Shown: in pieces, positions 52,684 to 61,400 of the stretch | Numbering within the stretch: position 1 is the stretch's first letter | How the letters are laid out: each line of letters begins with the position of its first letter | Translations under genes and position numbers: made by a program | Notes under the pieces: generated by a model | Databases searched by the model: none | Told to the model about the DNA's origin: nothing | What the model saw: only the letters and a program-made list of their open reading frames with translations | NCBI RefSeq assembly: GCF_003732545.1 | Contig: NZ_AYKF01000066.1 | Span: 1 to 64,000 of the forward strand | DNA: 64,000 bases | Direction of reading: 5' to 3' | DNA from: Salinisphaera orenii subsp. halophila YIM 95161 | GTDB taxonomy: Bacteria > Pseudomonadota > Gammaproteobacteria > Nevskiales > Salinisphaeraceae

Positions 52684-53106
52684 TTACAAGGCTTCGACGC
52701 CCGCATTCTCGGCTGCCTGATGCAGGTCGGCATCCAACGTGGCGATCGGTACGCTTTCTCGCAGCGACAACTCCAGATACGCCGCGTCATAGGCAGACAA
52801 GGCGTAGCGGCGCGCGAGTTCAAGCGTGGTACCGAGCGCGTACTCGGCGGTATCACCGTCCACAGCAATCGCAAGCGCATCAAGCAACCGCAAGAACTCG
52901 GCACTACGCGCATTAACCAACACATTCCTGGCTTCGGCGCGAGAAATCACGTTAGCCACTTCCAGCGGCCAGATCGACGGGGCGATCGCCTGAACGTTCG
53001 GACCGCCGAGCACGTCCAGAACATGTTCAGCATAGGCTCGATCGGCGTCGCTCCCGTCCGCGAAAAGCCAACGCATGACGACCGAGTTGTCCACCACAAA
53101 CCGCAC
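52684..53106 (-). CDS. PIN-domain toxin (VapC-like)
   Basis: The 140-residue protein has the PIN acidic residues in FVVDNSVVMRW (Asp6), PLEVANVI (Glu), SAYDAAYLELS (Asp) and TLDADL (Asp). PIN toxins cut RNA. It starts with GTG overlapping the antitoxin stop by one base (TAGTG), so the two are coupled. It and the antitoxin interrupt the order of sugar genes. Confidence 0.9.
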   Translation of the reverse strand: MRFVVDNSVVMRWLFADGSDADRAYAEHVLDVLGGPNVQAIAPSIWPLEVANVISRAEARNVLVNARSAEFLRLLDALAIAVDGDTAEYALGTTLELARRYALSAYDAAYLELSLRESVPIATLDADLHQAAENAGVEAL

Positions 53107-53357
53107 TAATCACGGCCTTCGTCAATCAGCGCCTTGATGTCCAAACCGGTCGCGGTGGCCTGTTTGCGCATGAACGCCTGCATCCGGCGCGATGCCTCCG
53201 GCCTGGTATCCCGTCCGGCAGCGCCATACGGCACAAGCTCGGCGACCGGGCGCCCGCGCTGCGTGATCGTGAATCGCTCCCCGGCCTGCACTTTACGCAG
53301 ATACGAGGCCAAGCGCGTCTTGGTCTCGTAAGCGCCAATATCGGTTGACTTGTGCAT
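53106..53357 (-). CDS. Phd/YefM-type antitoxin
   Basis: The 83-residue protein begins MHKSTDIGAYETKTRLASYL and has KVQAGERFTITQRGRPVAEL, the hallmark of the Phd/YefM fold that neutralises the toxin and binds the operator. It precedes the PIN toxin gene with a one-base overlap. Its own promoter region contains a palindrome at 53376-53400. Confidence 0.93.
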   Translation of the reverse strand: MHKSTDIGAYETKTRLASYLRKVQAGERFTITQRGRPVAELVPYGAAGRDTRPEASRRMQAFMRKQATATGLDIKALIDEGRD

Positions 53358-53375
53358 GATCGACCTGCTACTTCG

Positions 53376-53400
53376 TTTAGACTAGTCTACAAACTGGTCT
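53376..53400 (-). promoter_or_regulatory. Putative antitoxin operator
   Basis: The palindrome AGACTAGTCT (53379-53388), flanked by GTTT and AC-AAAC, and a second half-site ACTGGTCT (53393-53400) lie within 20-45 bases upstream of the antitoxin start. Such repeats are where Phd/YefM proteins autoregulate. Confidence 0.6.
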
Positions 53401-53669
53401 CGTCGAAAACAAGCTACCAGGCAGCCAGTTCGGCGCTTTCGAAAGCGAGACGCGACCACCTCTAGCTCGATCTCGGCGAAAGCGGCAGCCGTGGCAACAC
53501 GTTATCGGCGATCAGACCGCACGTCCGGCCAGCCCAACGCGCGCCCTCCGACGCCACACCGCAAGCCTCAGGGCGCGCCTGTGATATGACGACATAACGA
53601 TCTTGACCCGACCGCGCAAGGCAAATCGTGGCTTCCATGAAAGCCCGCGCCACTGGGCAGCCCCCCCCT
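53401..53669. other. Gap between toxin-antitoxin pair and primer transferase, no gene seen
   Basis: A perfect 14-bp palindrome CGCTTTCGAAAGCG lies at 53434-53447. A 72-residue minus-strand frame (53462-53680) overlaps the end of the next gene but has no recognisable domain. The gap may be a scar left by the insertion of the toxin-antitoxin pair. Confidence 0.45.
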
Positions 53670-54299
53670 TCAATCAACAACGGTCTGCCATATGTAGCGA
53701 AGGTCGTCCCGGAAACGCCAGTTGCGGATGTAGTCGAGGTTGATCCGGACCTTGTCCGGGTAGATCACCTCGTCGTTGTATTGCTCCGGGCACGCCTGTT
53801 CGGCGAGGATCGCCTCCTCGTTTCGATACGTTAGCGTGGCGGGGCCCGTAATACCGGGGCGCACGCTCAGCAGAAGCCGCTCTTCGCCGACCAGCCGATC
53901 GGCATATCCCGGCACATCCGGGCGCGGGCCGACAAAGCTCATGTCGCCCTTGAGTACATTCCAGAGCTGGGGCAGTTCGTCCAGCTTGGTACGCCGCAGG
54001 ACACGGCCGACGCGGGTAATGCGCGGATCGCCGGACCGGGTGATGCTTGTCCCCGGTTCCGGCGTCGCTCGCATCGTACGCAGCTTGACCACCGTGAACC
54101 GACGGCCGCAGCGCCCGACCCGCTGTTGCGTAAAGAAACCGCCGGCCCGGCTATCCAGAGTCGCAGCCAGCCAACCCAGGCCGATCAACCAGAACGACAG
54201 CGCCAGCCCCAGCGCTGCCAAAGCGAGGTCGAAGCCGCGTTTGCCGGCCGCCTGTGATCGAGAAAGACCACCACGAACCGCACCCGCCTTTTCCGTCAT
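53670..54299 (-). CDS. Undecaprenyl-phosphate sugar phosphotransferase (PglC/WcaJ C-terminal type)
   Basis: The 209-residue protein has one N-terminal membrane segment and the bacterial sugar transferase domain: KRGFDLALAALGLALSF, GFFTQQRVGRCGRRFTVVKL, RTKLDELPQLWNVLKGDM and FVGPRPDVPGYADRL with the catalytic Asp-Glu. It moves a sugar phosphate, probably a diamino-sugar here, to undecaprenyl phosphate. ATG 54299 is used; in-frame ATGs 12 and 18 bases earlier are also possible. It is the priming enzyme of the second system. Confidence 0.9.
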   Translation of the reverse strand: MTEKAGAVRGGLSRSQAAGKRGFDLALAALGLALSFWLIGLGWLAATLDSRAGGFFTQQRVGRCGRRFTVVKLRTMRATPEPGTSITRSGDPRITRVGRVLRRTKLDELPQLWNVLKGDMSFVGPRPDVPGYADRLVGEERLLLSVRPGITGPATLTYRNEEAILAEQACPEQYNDEVIYPDKVRINLDYIRNWRFRDDLRYIWQTVVD

Positions 54300-54303
54300 G
54301 GCG

Positions 54304-54420
54304 TCATGCATAGCCATAACGGCGCTGCGTATCGCCAACAAGTGCTTCGAGCCGGCCAATGGTCGCCTCGTCCAGAGCCGCGCGTCCCTTGCCGATGCTC
54401 GTACTTCGGACGTTCTCCAC
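54304..54420 (-). pseudogene. C-terminal remnant of a sulfotransferase gene
   Basis: The minus-strand frame encodes STSIGKGRAALDEATIGRLE followed by GDTQRRYGYA and a stop four bases before the PglC-type start. The pattern 'T-S-I-G-K-G-R ... LGY/YGY' is the usual C-terminal end of bacterial sulfotransferases. The sequence upstream of about 54430 has different composition and no such homology, so only the last ~37 codons survive. Confidence 0.55.
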
Positions 54421-54622
54421 AACCGCGCGTTGGGCCCAATATGACCGCGCTACAACACATCCCCAGCGGGAACAAACTGCAAGCACACCGCTCCCGTAAG
54501 TCACATTAACTGTCCGCTTCAATCTCACAACCTTAAAATTTCTTGTCCCCTTTCCTCCTGCACTTACTGCGTCTAACTTCTTAGTCATAGGACACACCGC
54601 ACACGATCGGCGCGATTGTATT

Positions 54623-55252
54623 TCAAGAAATTGATAATTCGGGAGGCTCAGCGGTCAGAGGACAGAATTCGACTAGCAAGTATTCATTTGGCAGTTCAGC
54701 GACAACGCGATAGTCAGCCACAGCGCGATGTGATGCGAGCGAAGCCGTATTATGGCGGCTAATAGTAGAACGAGCACGCAGGTTAGCTAACGAGGCCTGC
54801 CAGTAAAGATAGCGCGCAAGAAAACTGCCAAGACCCATGCCGGCATAATCTGGATGAATTACGCGCCCAATAAACGCCGTTCCGGTCGGATAAGTTTTGA
54901 GCAGCGCATAGCCAACCAATCGATTATCTACAAACAGCCCGTAGCTCAAGAATGCCTGTGAACGTAGCACCTCCTGTAAGGATGCGCGATCAAAACGATG
55001 GGGTTTGAAATACCGCAAATGTTCTTGTGGCAAACTCTCAATAAAAGCGCAAAGATGATTTATGTCCACAACATCAAGCGGGTGCATTACGGCGCATCTA
55101 TCTCGCACCGCCCCATGTATCCCGGCGCGACTGCGGGCTCGACGAATTCGAGCTCCAAAACGCAGCGTCGTTACCACACGGGCGACCTTCTCAGCCGCCC
55201 GGAAGAGCACAGGGAAACGATACTTAATAGAGTAAGCCAACACTTCTATCAT
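54623..55252 (-). CDS. GNAT-family N-acetyltransferase
   Basis: The 209-residue protein has a GNAT core: SYGLFVDNRLVGYALLKTYP, then AFIGRVIHPDYAGMGLGSFL, the CoA-binding pattern Q/R-x2-G-x-G/A seen here as YAGMGLGS. ATG 55252 follows GAGGG. In this setting it may N-acetylate the amino-sugar made by the dehydratase and aminotransferase, but other roles such as polymer modification are open. Base composition is less GC-rich than that of the PglC-type gene downstream. Confidence 0.75.
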   Translation of the reverse strand: MIEVLAYSIKYRFPVLFRAAEKVARVVTTLRFGARIRRARSRAGIHGAVRDRCAVMHPLDVVDINHLCAFIESLPQEHLRYFKPHRFDRASLQEVLRSQAFLSYGLFVDNRLVGYALLKTYPTGTAFIGRVIHPDYAGMGLGSFLARYLYWQASLANLRARSTISRHNTASLASHRAVADYRVVAELPNEYLLVEFCPLTAEPPELSIS

Positions 55253-55502
55253 GTCGCCCTCAACGCAACCAACGCGCAATAAATTTGAGTCACGTTATTC
55301 ACTGCTTACTAAAAGTGCTAACAAATGCACAAAGGTCTGAGCCCACTCATTATGGCCTAACCCCATAGGCTATCCCTTATTATGCTTACTCTGCTTCACA
55401 CCGACGAAACCGAGCGCCCAACTAAAGCCACTGTCAGCACAAATAGATAGCGCCCTCACCTGACTTACGAGGCTTTCAGCAAAGCAAAACGCCGAGCCGC
55501 AG

Positions 55503-56627
55503 TTATACAAGACCCATATCTTTGAGCATTATTGCATTGACCTTGCGCACATCATATTTAGCTTCAGCGATCTCGCGGGACCGCCTGCCCATCCGTTCGA
55601 CCAAGCCAGAATCCAGGACTAATTGCTCCATCGCCTGCGCCAGCGCGCCCGCGTCTCTCGGCGGCACCAAGAACCCATTGTGGTCACGCTCCACAGTCTC
55701 ACGGCACCCCGGCGCATCTGTGGTAATGATCGCGCGCCCCATCGCCATTGCCTCGAGCACCGTGCGCGGCGTTCCTTCGCGGTAGCTTGGAAGAACATAT
55801 ACATGCGCTGCAGCCACTGCCGGACGAACATCGGCCAGCTTCCCATGCCAGATCACATCGCCGGCCGCGTGCCATGCACAAACTTCCGTTTCCGAAATAC
55901 CGTTCGGGTTGGGATCCAAACCACCGACGAGATGGCACTCGACCTCCGGATACCGTAAACGTAGCGCGCGTGCCGCGACCGCATACTCGCGTATACCCTT
56001 GTCACCCAATAGGCGTGCAATGAGAAGAAAGCGCATAGGCTTTTCCGGTAAGGCGGCTTGCCGGAAGTAATCGATATCAACGCCCGAACCGTTCACTACA
56101 CGCGATTGCACTTTCGCCGAAAGCAAGCGCCACTTCCGGAAATCACGCTGATCGTCCGGATTTTGAAAAAAGACCAACGTCGCACGCTGCAGCGCCAGGC
56201 GATAAAGAGCCTGCGCCGCGCTGCGCACAGGTGCTCGCTTATCGGCGTTAGCACCGGTAAATGCGTAGCCAAGCCCCGTGATCAAAGCGTAACGTCCAGG
56301 CACACGCGCCCAATGCGCGGCAAGCATCCCCCAAATCACAGGCTTAATGGTGTATGCCAGTACAACATCGGGTTTAATTTTCCGCATAAGGCGCACCAAT
56401 TCGATAAGCGCCGTCAGATCCCGCCAGGGGTTGAGCCCAGATCGCTCCAGCGACAGGTCATGACCCGTTACGCCTGCTTCCTTTAAGGCCACCTTCGTCT
56501 CCGCATCAGCCGACAATCCCGGTGCCGCAGCGTCGACTCGATGCCCTTTTTGAATTATCGCCCCTAGCAGAGGGCCACGGAAATTCACCAAAGAGCGGGA
56601 CACTCCCCCGACAACCAGAACATGCAT
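55503..56627 (-). CDS. Glycosyltransferase family 4 (PglA/CapM-like)
   Basis: The 374-residue GT-B enzyme has GVSRSLVNFRGPLLGAI near the start, IARLLGDKGIREYAVAA, PSYREGTPRTVLEAMAMG and TTDAPGCRETVERDHNGF. The same domain layout appears in the GT4 at 15241 and in PglA-like transferases that act after PglC. It probably adds the second sugar of the repeat. Confidence 0.9.
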   Translation of the reverse strand: MHVLVVGGVSRSLVNFRGPLLGAIIQKGHRVDAAAPGLSADAETKVALKEAGVTGHDLSLERSGLNPWRDLTALIELVRLMRKIKPDVVLAYTIKPVIWGMLAAHWARVPGRYALITGLGYAFTGANADKRAPVRSAAQALYRLALQRATLVFFQNPDDQRDFRKWRLLSAKVQSRVVNGSGVDIDYFRQAALPEKPMRFLLIARLLGDKGIREYAVAARALRLRYPEVECHLVGGLDPNPNGISETEVCAWHAAGDVIWHGKLADVRPAVAAAHVYVLPSYREGTPRTVLEAMAMGRAIITTDAPGCRETVERDHNGFLVPPRDAGALAQAMEQLVLDSGLVERMGRRSREIAEAKYDVRKVNAIMLKDMGLV

Positions 56628-56957
56628 AGAGACATTCTCTCGCCTTTATCGAAAAAGACCGATCATGGGTTGGCACACAATCTCTAGCCAAAAGGCCGCG
56701 TAGCGCCAAGAAGCTGTTTCAGCGTGTCGATAGTTCATTCGATTTTGCGCCGGGTTACACGGTGTTCCGCAACAAGGCATACCATGCGAGCAATGATCGC
56801 GAAGGCGAAGCATTTGAACTATTACGCTTTACGCTCAAAAATTTTCAACTAACTTTTAGAACGAATCGTCAGACTTTAAATGGCATTTATAACAAAAAAG
56901 ATCAATCAATGGTTATCACCAAATTCTGTAATTATAACCAGCAAATAAGCATATTTT
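56628..56957. other. AT-rich intergenic region, no gene seen
   Basis: About 330 bases, much richer in A+T than surrounding genes at 56820-56957. It may hold a promoter for the downstream part of the minus-strand series; no clear boxes could be assigned. Confidence 0.5.
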
Positions 56958-58139
56958 TCATCTATTTTCAACAATATTTCGCACCAACTTTGCATATTTT
57001 GCTCCCCAAGCGTCCATAGCAAAATGGGTCCTTGCGTAGGCAGCGGCCTCCAGCCCGACACGCCGGCACAGGCCAGGTATTTCGACGCATTTTCTAACTT
57101 GCGTAGCCCAGACTTTAGGATCATCCAAAGAAAGAACCCAGCCTGTCTTGTCATGCTCTATTATCTCCGGCATACCACCCGCCGGACTCACGATAGCGGG
57201 CACACCCAAATACATCGCTTCCTGCACCGCATTTGGCACTCCTTCATCCCTTGAAGGCATCACCATAAGATTGGACGAAGCAATCAGCTTGTGCACATCG
57301 CCCCGCCAACCCAAAAATTCAATTGAAATTCCCATACCTCGACTCTCGATCACAGAACGCATAGATTCCAAATATTTCTCATCAAAAACGCCGCCAATCA
57401 AGAGCAGCTTTATCGGTCGTTCCAAACCGTCCATCCGGAGCCGTGTAAGTGCATCGAGAGTAAACTGCTGATTCTTACGATCACAAATTGTTCCTACTTG
57501 CACAATAGTGAATGGTCGGTCGTCCACGCTACCAACATCAGCAGCTACAGATTTAATAACCGAATCCAACGACGAGAAATCGATACCTGGCAAGATAGCG
57601 TGAAACTTATGTCGGTACTTGTTAGCCAAAAACCGGCCGAAAATCGCATCTGGCGCTTCCGTATACTGAAAGACAACCAATTGAGCCGCCCATAGCCCGA
57701 AGCGGTGCAAATAACGAACAACCCCTTTAGAACGCAGCTCATAATCTACGTCCCAAACTAGGGGCCGACCGCTCAACAAGGCGCCCATCGCAGCAAAAGC
57801 AACACCCTTGCTACTTCGAAACCAAACGACATCGCCGTTGTTGCGTTGGATACAACGCAACACCGACCAATGCTGCCGAACCATTGCCATCATCACGCGG
57901 CACCTAAAGACCACGCCCGTGCCAAAAAGTCCTTGCTGTTGCAAAGCGAGCAATCCACTAAGCGGAAACTGAGCCGCGGCATGGCCTTGCGCCTTCGCTG
58001 CATCAGAAAGCTCGCTATCAGGATGAGCGACGATACACACACTGACGTGATTTCTGCGCAACGCAGAAGCTAAAGCAAGAAGACGTTTGGGGCCGCCAGT
58101 TATGCGGCCAGGCTTTATCATAAATGCGATGAGTTTCAC
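56958..58139 (-). CDS. Glycosyltransferase family 4
   Basis: The 393-residue protein starts from GTG 58139 (AGGGG upstream) with KLIAFMIKPGRITGGPKRLL and has QVGTICDRKNQQFTLDAL, MPSRDEGVPNAVQEAMYLG and SPAGGMPEIIEHDKTGWVL in the C-terminal domain. It is a GT-B transferase for the repeat unit. Low-GC composition suggests acquisition together with the polymerase upstream. Confidence 0.87.
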   Translation of the reverse strand: MKLIAFMIKPGRITGGPKRLLALASALRRNHVSVCIVAHPDSELSDAAKAQGHAAAQFPLSGLLALQQQGLFGTGVVFRCRVMMAMVRQHWSVLRCIQRNNGDVVWFRSSKGVAFAAMGALLSGRPLVWDVDYELRSKGVVRYLHRFGLWAAQLVVFQYTEAPDAIFGRFLANKYRHKFHAILPGIDFSSLDSVIKSVAADVGSVDDRPFTIVQVGTICDRKNQQFTLDALTRLRMDGLERPIKLLLIGGVFDEKYLESMRSVIESRGMGISIEFLGWRGDVHKLIASSNLMVMPSRDEGVPNAVQEAMYLGVPAIVSPAGGMPEIIEHDKTGWVLSLDDPKVWATQVRKCVEIPGLCRRVGLEAAAYARTHFAMDAWGAKYAKLVRNIVENR

Positions 58140-58165
58140 GAAACCCCTATATTCTTTAAGCGCAT

Positions 58166-59611
58166 CTAAGCAGGATCTTGAAAGCGCATGCGGCCATCAA
58201 CGCGAACCAAGAAAGAGAGCAAGATAAATACTGCTGGCACCGCAGCGTGGAAAAATCCGTATATTGACGGCGTATGTGGCTGCAAATAAAAAAGGACGTA
58301 TACGAAGAGAACAAGAATAATGGGATGATTCGAATTAGCCCTAAACATTGCTGCAAGAGCCTTTAGAGATGCCCCATAAAGCATAAATACGAAGACGACT
58401 CCCACATAAGAAAAGTTCCAGTACGCCTCGCCAACTGCTTTCGGCGGAATAGCGTTTAGCGGATTGCCATAAACTCTAGTCGCATTGAGCTTCCCTGCTG
58501 CATCCGGTTTATCACCCCAGACAGCACTGGGCACGAAAACAAATGGAATGGATAGATAGGATTCGCCCAATAGATACGGCACTTGAGTCGGCACTTTGCC
58601 GAGCACCGCTAGCTGGCCATTATTTTCACCAGCACCACCCTCCATCTCGTTCACCGCTTGACCCATCCACTGCATAGGGCCGCCTTGCACCGCCACTCCA
58701 CCGAGATTTTCTGCGTCCATCGTCGCCTGTCGGTACTGTCCCAATCCACCGACGAGCACAAGTGCCACGATGATTCCTGTAAGCACAACGGAATAGGGAA
58801 TGTTGCGACTCTGGAGAACATAAACCGCGCCGATTATTATCAACGGAACAATGGCCCCCCCACGGGAGCCTGTGGCCGCAAATTTGATTACAAGCGCAGC
58901 GGCCAAAATCGCCCAGAACAAAGGATTTCGAACAGCGCGACGATCGCACACGAGCCAAACCAGAGGCGCAACAACGCCCGTTCCTGCGAGAAAACCCCAT
59001 TGGCCGCCAACTTGCGCGCCAATACGCTGATCAGAAGCGATCCCCCGCTGCATCAACACTTGATCGAGGCCGCCGCCGATCGTTGCCAGCATCACGACGC
59101 CAAGGCCAGCGATACCGAGCCAAATAATGCTTTTGACGGCAGGCCATCTCGCTACCGGGACCGCCAGCCGGGGGACCCGGAAGTTCGGCGCCAAGAGATA
59201 TCCGGTGTACAGAAAAACGAGCGCCGCTGCGTCGAGCAGAAATGATTCAGCGACTAGGGCATTTAAATCCAAGGCCGCGGAGCCACTCAAAGCGCGGTGG
59301 TAGTCCAGCCCCGTCACGGGCAGCGCCATTTCTCCGCGCAAAAGCCCTTGGATGCCGACCCATACGACATAAAACACAAGAGGATGGAAGACCCCCGGTG
59401 TCCACTGTCGAAAGATGAAAGGGACTGAAAGCGCGAATAGATAGGCAACAAAGCCCCCGTAGAGCAACAGACGACTGCTGGCCTCGGCAGCGATGGCGAA
59501 CGGCATTGTCATGAACCCCATAAGAGCCAACAGCCCGACAAGCGCCACCCGCTCCGCGACCGTCATCGAAACGAAGGGCGAGATTCGTGAGCGGTGGAGC
59601 CAGGATTTCAT
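58166..59611 (-). CDS. Wzy-like oligosaccharide repeat unit polymerase
   Basis: The 481-residue protein has about eleven membrane segments and a long loop (QYRQATMDAENLGGVAVQGG). TGSRGGAIVPLII and the loop near LGESYLSIPFVFVPSAVW fit the poorly conserved Wzy/O-antigen polymerase group rather than the WaaL type. Its start overlaps the stop of the sulfotransferase gene upstream by 4 bp. It is the second polymerase in the window. Confidence 0.8.
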   Translation of the reverse strand: MKSWLHRSRISPFVSMTVAERVALVGLLALMGFMTMPFAIAAEASSRLLLYGGFVAYLFALSVPFIFRQWTPGVFHPLVFYVVWVGIQGLLRGEMALPVTGLDYHRALSGSAALDLNALVAESFLLDAAALVFLYTGYLLAPNFRVPRLAVPVARWPAVKSIIWLGIAGLGVVMLATIGGGLDQVLMQRGIASDQRIGAQVGGQWGFLAGTGVVAPLVWLVCDRRAVRNPLFWAILAAALVIKFAATGSRGGAIVPLIIIGAVYVLQSRNIPYSVVLTGIIVALVLVGGLGQYRQATMDAENLGGVAVQGGPMQWMGQAVNEMEGGAGENNGQLAVLGKVPTQVPYLLGESYLSIPFVFVPSAVWGDKPDAAGKLNATRVYGNPLNAIPPKAVGEAYWNFSYVGVVFVFMLYGASLKALAAMFRANSNHPIILVLFVYVLFYLQPHTPSIYGFFHAAVPAVFILLSFLVRVDGRMRFQDPA

Positions 59612-60459
59612 CCCGACACCCTTGTCAGGGCGTCCAGACGTCGCCTTTCAGCCGCAAAGCTCCGCGCCAACTCGTCGACGAACGCGTCACTCAGCGCCTC
59701 TTTAGGCCGAGGCCGCTCGTTGAAGTGCCCAAGGCCGAGACCGCGGTTGATTCCCAAAGCCAGACGTGCTCGTCCACCAATGCGGAGCAGCTTCTGAATC
59801 GTGGCACTGCGGTGCCCGCGCGCCTCGTTTGCGGGCGGAAAGGTGCTACGTCGATCGTCCGTCACGCCGAGGAAGTCCTGCACGTGCTGATACGCCCGCC
59901 CAGGGTCATGCTGCAAGCGCGACAACGGCACATGCAGAATCCGCTCGGCCGACACCTGTTGATACAAGCGCTCTAACTGAGAGCCAAGACTGCACACCTC
60001 CCGGTATTGCAGAAAAGCGGGCTCTCGACAAGAGCGAGGAATGCTGTTCCCGGCCGAGCGTTGTCCTTGCTGCCCCCAGGCCAGCTGGAAACTCGGCTGA
60101 TCTTCATGCAGCACACGCCGATTGTGGTGATATAACGAATGCGCCATTTCCTTAGGGTCACGCGTCAGCACGATATATAACGCATGCGAATATTCGCGCT
60201 CGATCGTCGGGACGGCCTCTCGTGAATACAGGTACCAAGTCGACGCCTCACCTACAGCAAGATGTTCGTCGCCAGCCTCTCTAAACAGGCGTTCGTAACG
60301 CCGGCGGCTTGTTACAGAGCCGTTCGCTAGATCCGTTGAATAGAAATGCGGCTCCTTGATTGGCGACATAAAAATTCGCGGATGCTCTGCCAGCCACCGC
60401 GCCAACGAGGTCGTGCCGCACTTGGGCGCGCCTATAATGAAGAAATTCGGCAACCTCAT
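59608..60459 (-). CDS. Sulfotransferase family protein
   Basis: The 283-residue protein begins MRLPNFFIIGAPKCGTTSLA, a standard PAPS loop, followed by HPRIFMSPIKEPHFYSTD and IVLTRDPKEMAHSLYHHN with the 3'-phosphate Arg. This is the Sulfotransfer_1/heparan N-sulfotransferase-like form. It overlaps both neighbours by 4 bp and is likely co-translated with the polymerase and the GT2. Confidence 0.93.
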   Translation of the reverse strand: MRLPNFFIIGAPKCGTTSLARWLAEHPRIFMSPIKEPHFYSTDLANGSVTSRRRYERLFREAGDEHLAVGEASTWYLYSREAVPTIEREYSHALYIVLTRDPKEMAHSLYHHNRRVLHEDQPSFQLAWGQQGQRSAGNSIPRSCREPAFLQYREVCSLGSQLERLYQQVSAERILHVPLSRLQHDPGRAYQHVQDFLGVTDDRRSTFPPANEARGHRSATIQKLLRIGGRARLALGINRGLGLGHFNERPRPKEALSDAFVDELARSFAAERRRLDALTRVSG

Positions 60460-61400
60460 TGCTGAGTGTCACGCGTTAGGCGATTGCGTGCGAATTCGCG
60501 CAATTTGGATGAAATAAGCCAAGGCACCGAAATTCGCACAATATTCGAAGGGCTCAATCCCTCATTTCGCCGCAGCTCTGGGAGCAGGCGCAACAGCGCG
60601 CTCGGCGTGCGATCAAAGGCGGCTTTTCTAGTCAACGGGCCGCAGATAAGTCGAACTCGGCTATGCGTGTCAATCAGTGCCCGATTGCGCAAATACCAGT
60701 TCCAGGTGTAGTCAAATCCCCCTGGGCGGCTTAAGCCCTCCCCAGGTCTCATCCACCGTTCGCACACCACGTCTGGCGCGACGATTACAGGTAGCTCACG
60801 CCCCGCCTGTAACAGCCACTCCCAATCTTCGTGGCGCTCCGCGTCCTCGTTGAACGGATAACGCCGGAAAGCGGACGTTGGCGCAAGCAAGGCTGACGTA
60901 TGCACACCTCGCCCACCGAACAACATCTTCACCGCAGCAACAGGCTCGCCGTCCGCCCCAGGCGGACGAAGGTGCGTACGACCATTACTCAGGTGAACGC
61001 GCTCCTGTCCGGCAAGAATAGCTTCAGTGTGCCCGGACCCCTCAAGCGTCGAAAACTGAGCTTCCAGTTTTCCCGGAAGCCAGACGTCATCGTCATCCAG
61101 GAGCGCTACCCAGTCACCACGCGCATAACGAATACCGTGGTTCCTAGTTGCCGACGCGCTGCCACGACGGACCGCTTCAAGAAACCGTATCCGCTCATCA
61201 CCCAGCTCTGCCAAAAGCCTAGCTTTTCTGCCATCCGGGCCATCGTTGACTACAATCACCTCCAGCGGTGCAAGCGTCTGGGCCAGGACGCTGCGCGTTG
61301 CGCGCACGACCTCGTTATAACGCCTGTAAGACGGGATAACAGCGGAAATAGCGGGCCTTGTTAGCGAACTATAAACGTGAACACCAGCAAGTTGCATCAT
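60456..61400 (-). CDS. Glycosyltransferase family 2
   Basis: The 314-residue GT-A enzyme has ISAVIPSYRRYNEVVRATRS, LEVIVVNDGPDGRKA, SASATRNHGIRYARGDWVAL and the metal site LLDDDDVWLPGKLE. DAERHEDWEWLLQ matches the ED acceptor motif. It overlaps the sulfotransferase genes on each side by 4 bp. Confidence 0.92.
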   Translation of the reverse strand: MMQLAGVHVYSSLTRPAISAVIPSYRRYNEVVRATRSVLAQTLAPLEVIVVNDGPDGRKARLLAELGDERIRFLEAVRRGSASATRNHGIRYARGDWVALLDDDDVWLPGKLEAQFSTLEGSGHTEAILAGQERVHLSNGRTHLRPPGADGEPVAAVKMLFGGRGVHTSALLAPTSAFRRYPFNEDAERHEDWEWLLQAGRELPVIVAPDVVCERWMRPGEGLSRPGGFDYTWNWYLRNRALIDTHSRVRLICGPLTRKAAFDRTPSALLRLLPELRRNEGLSPSNIVRISVPWLISSKLREFARNRLTRDTQQ

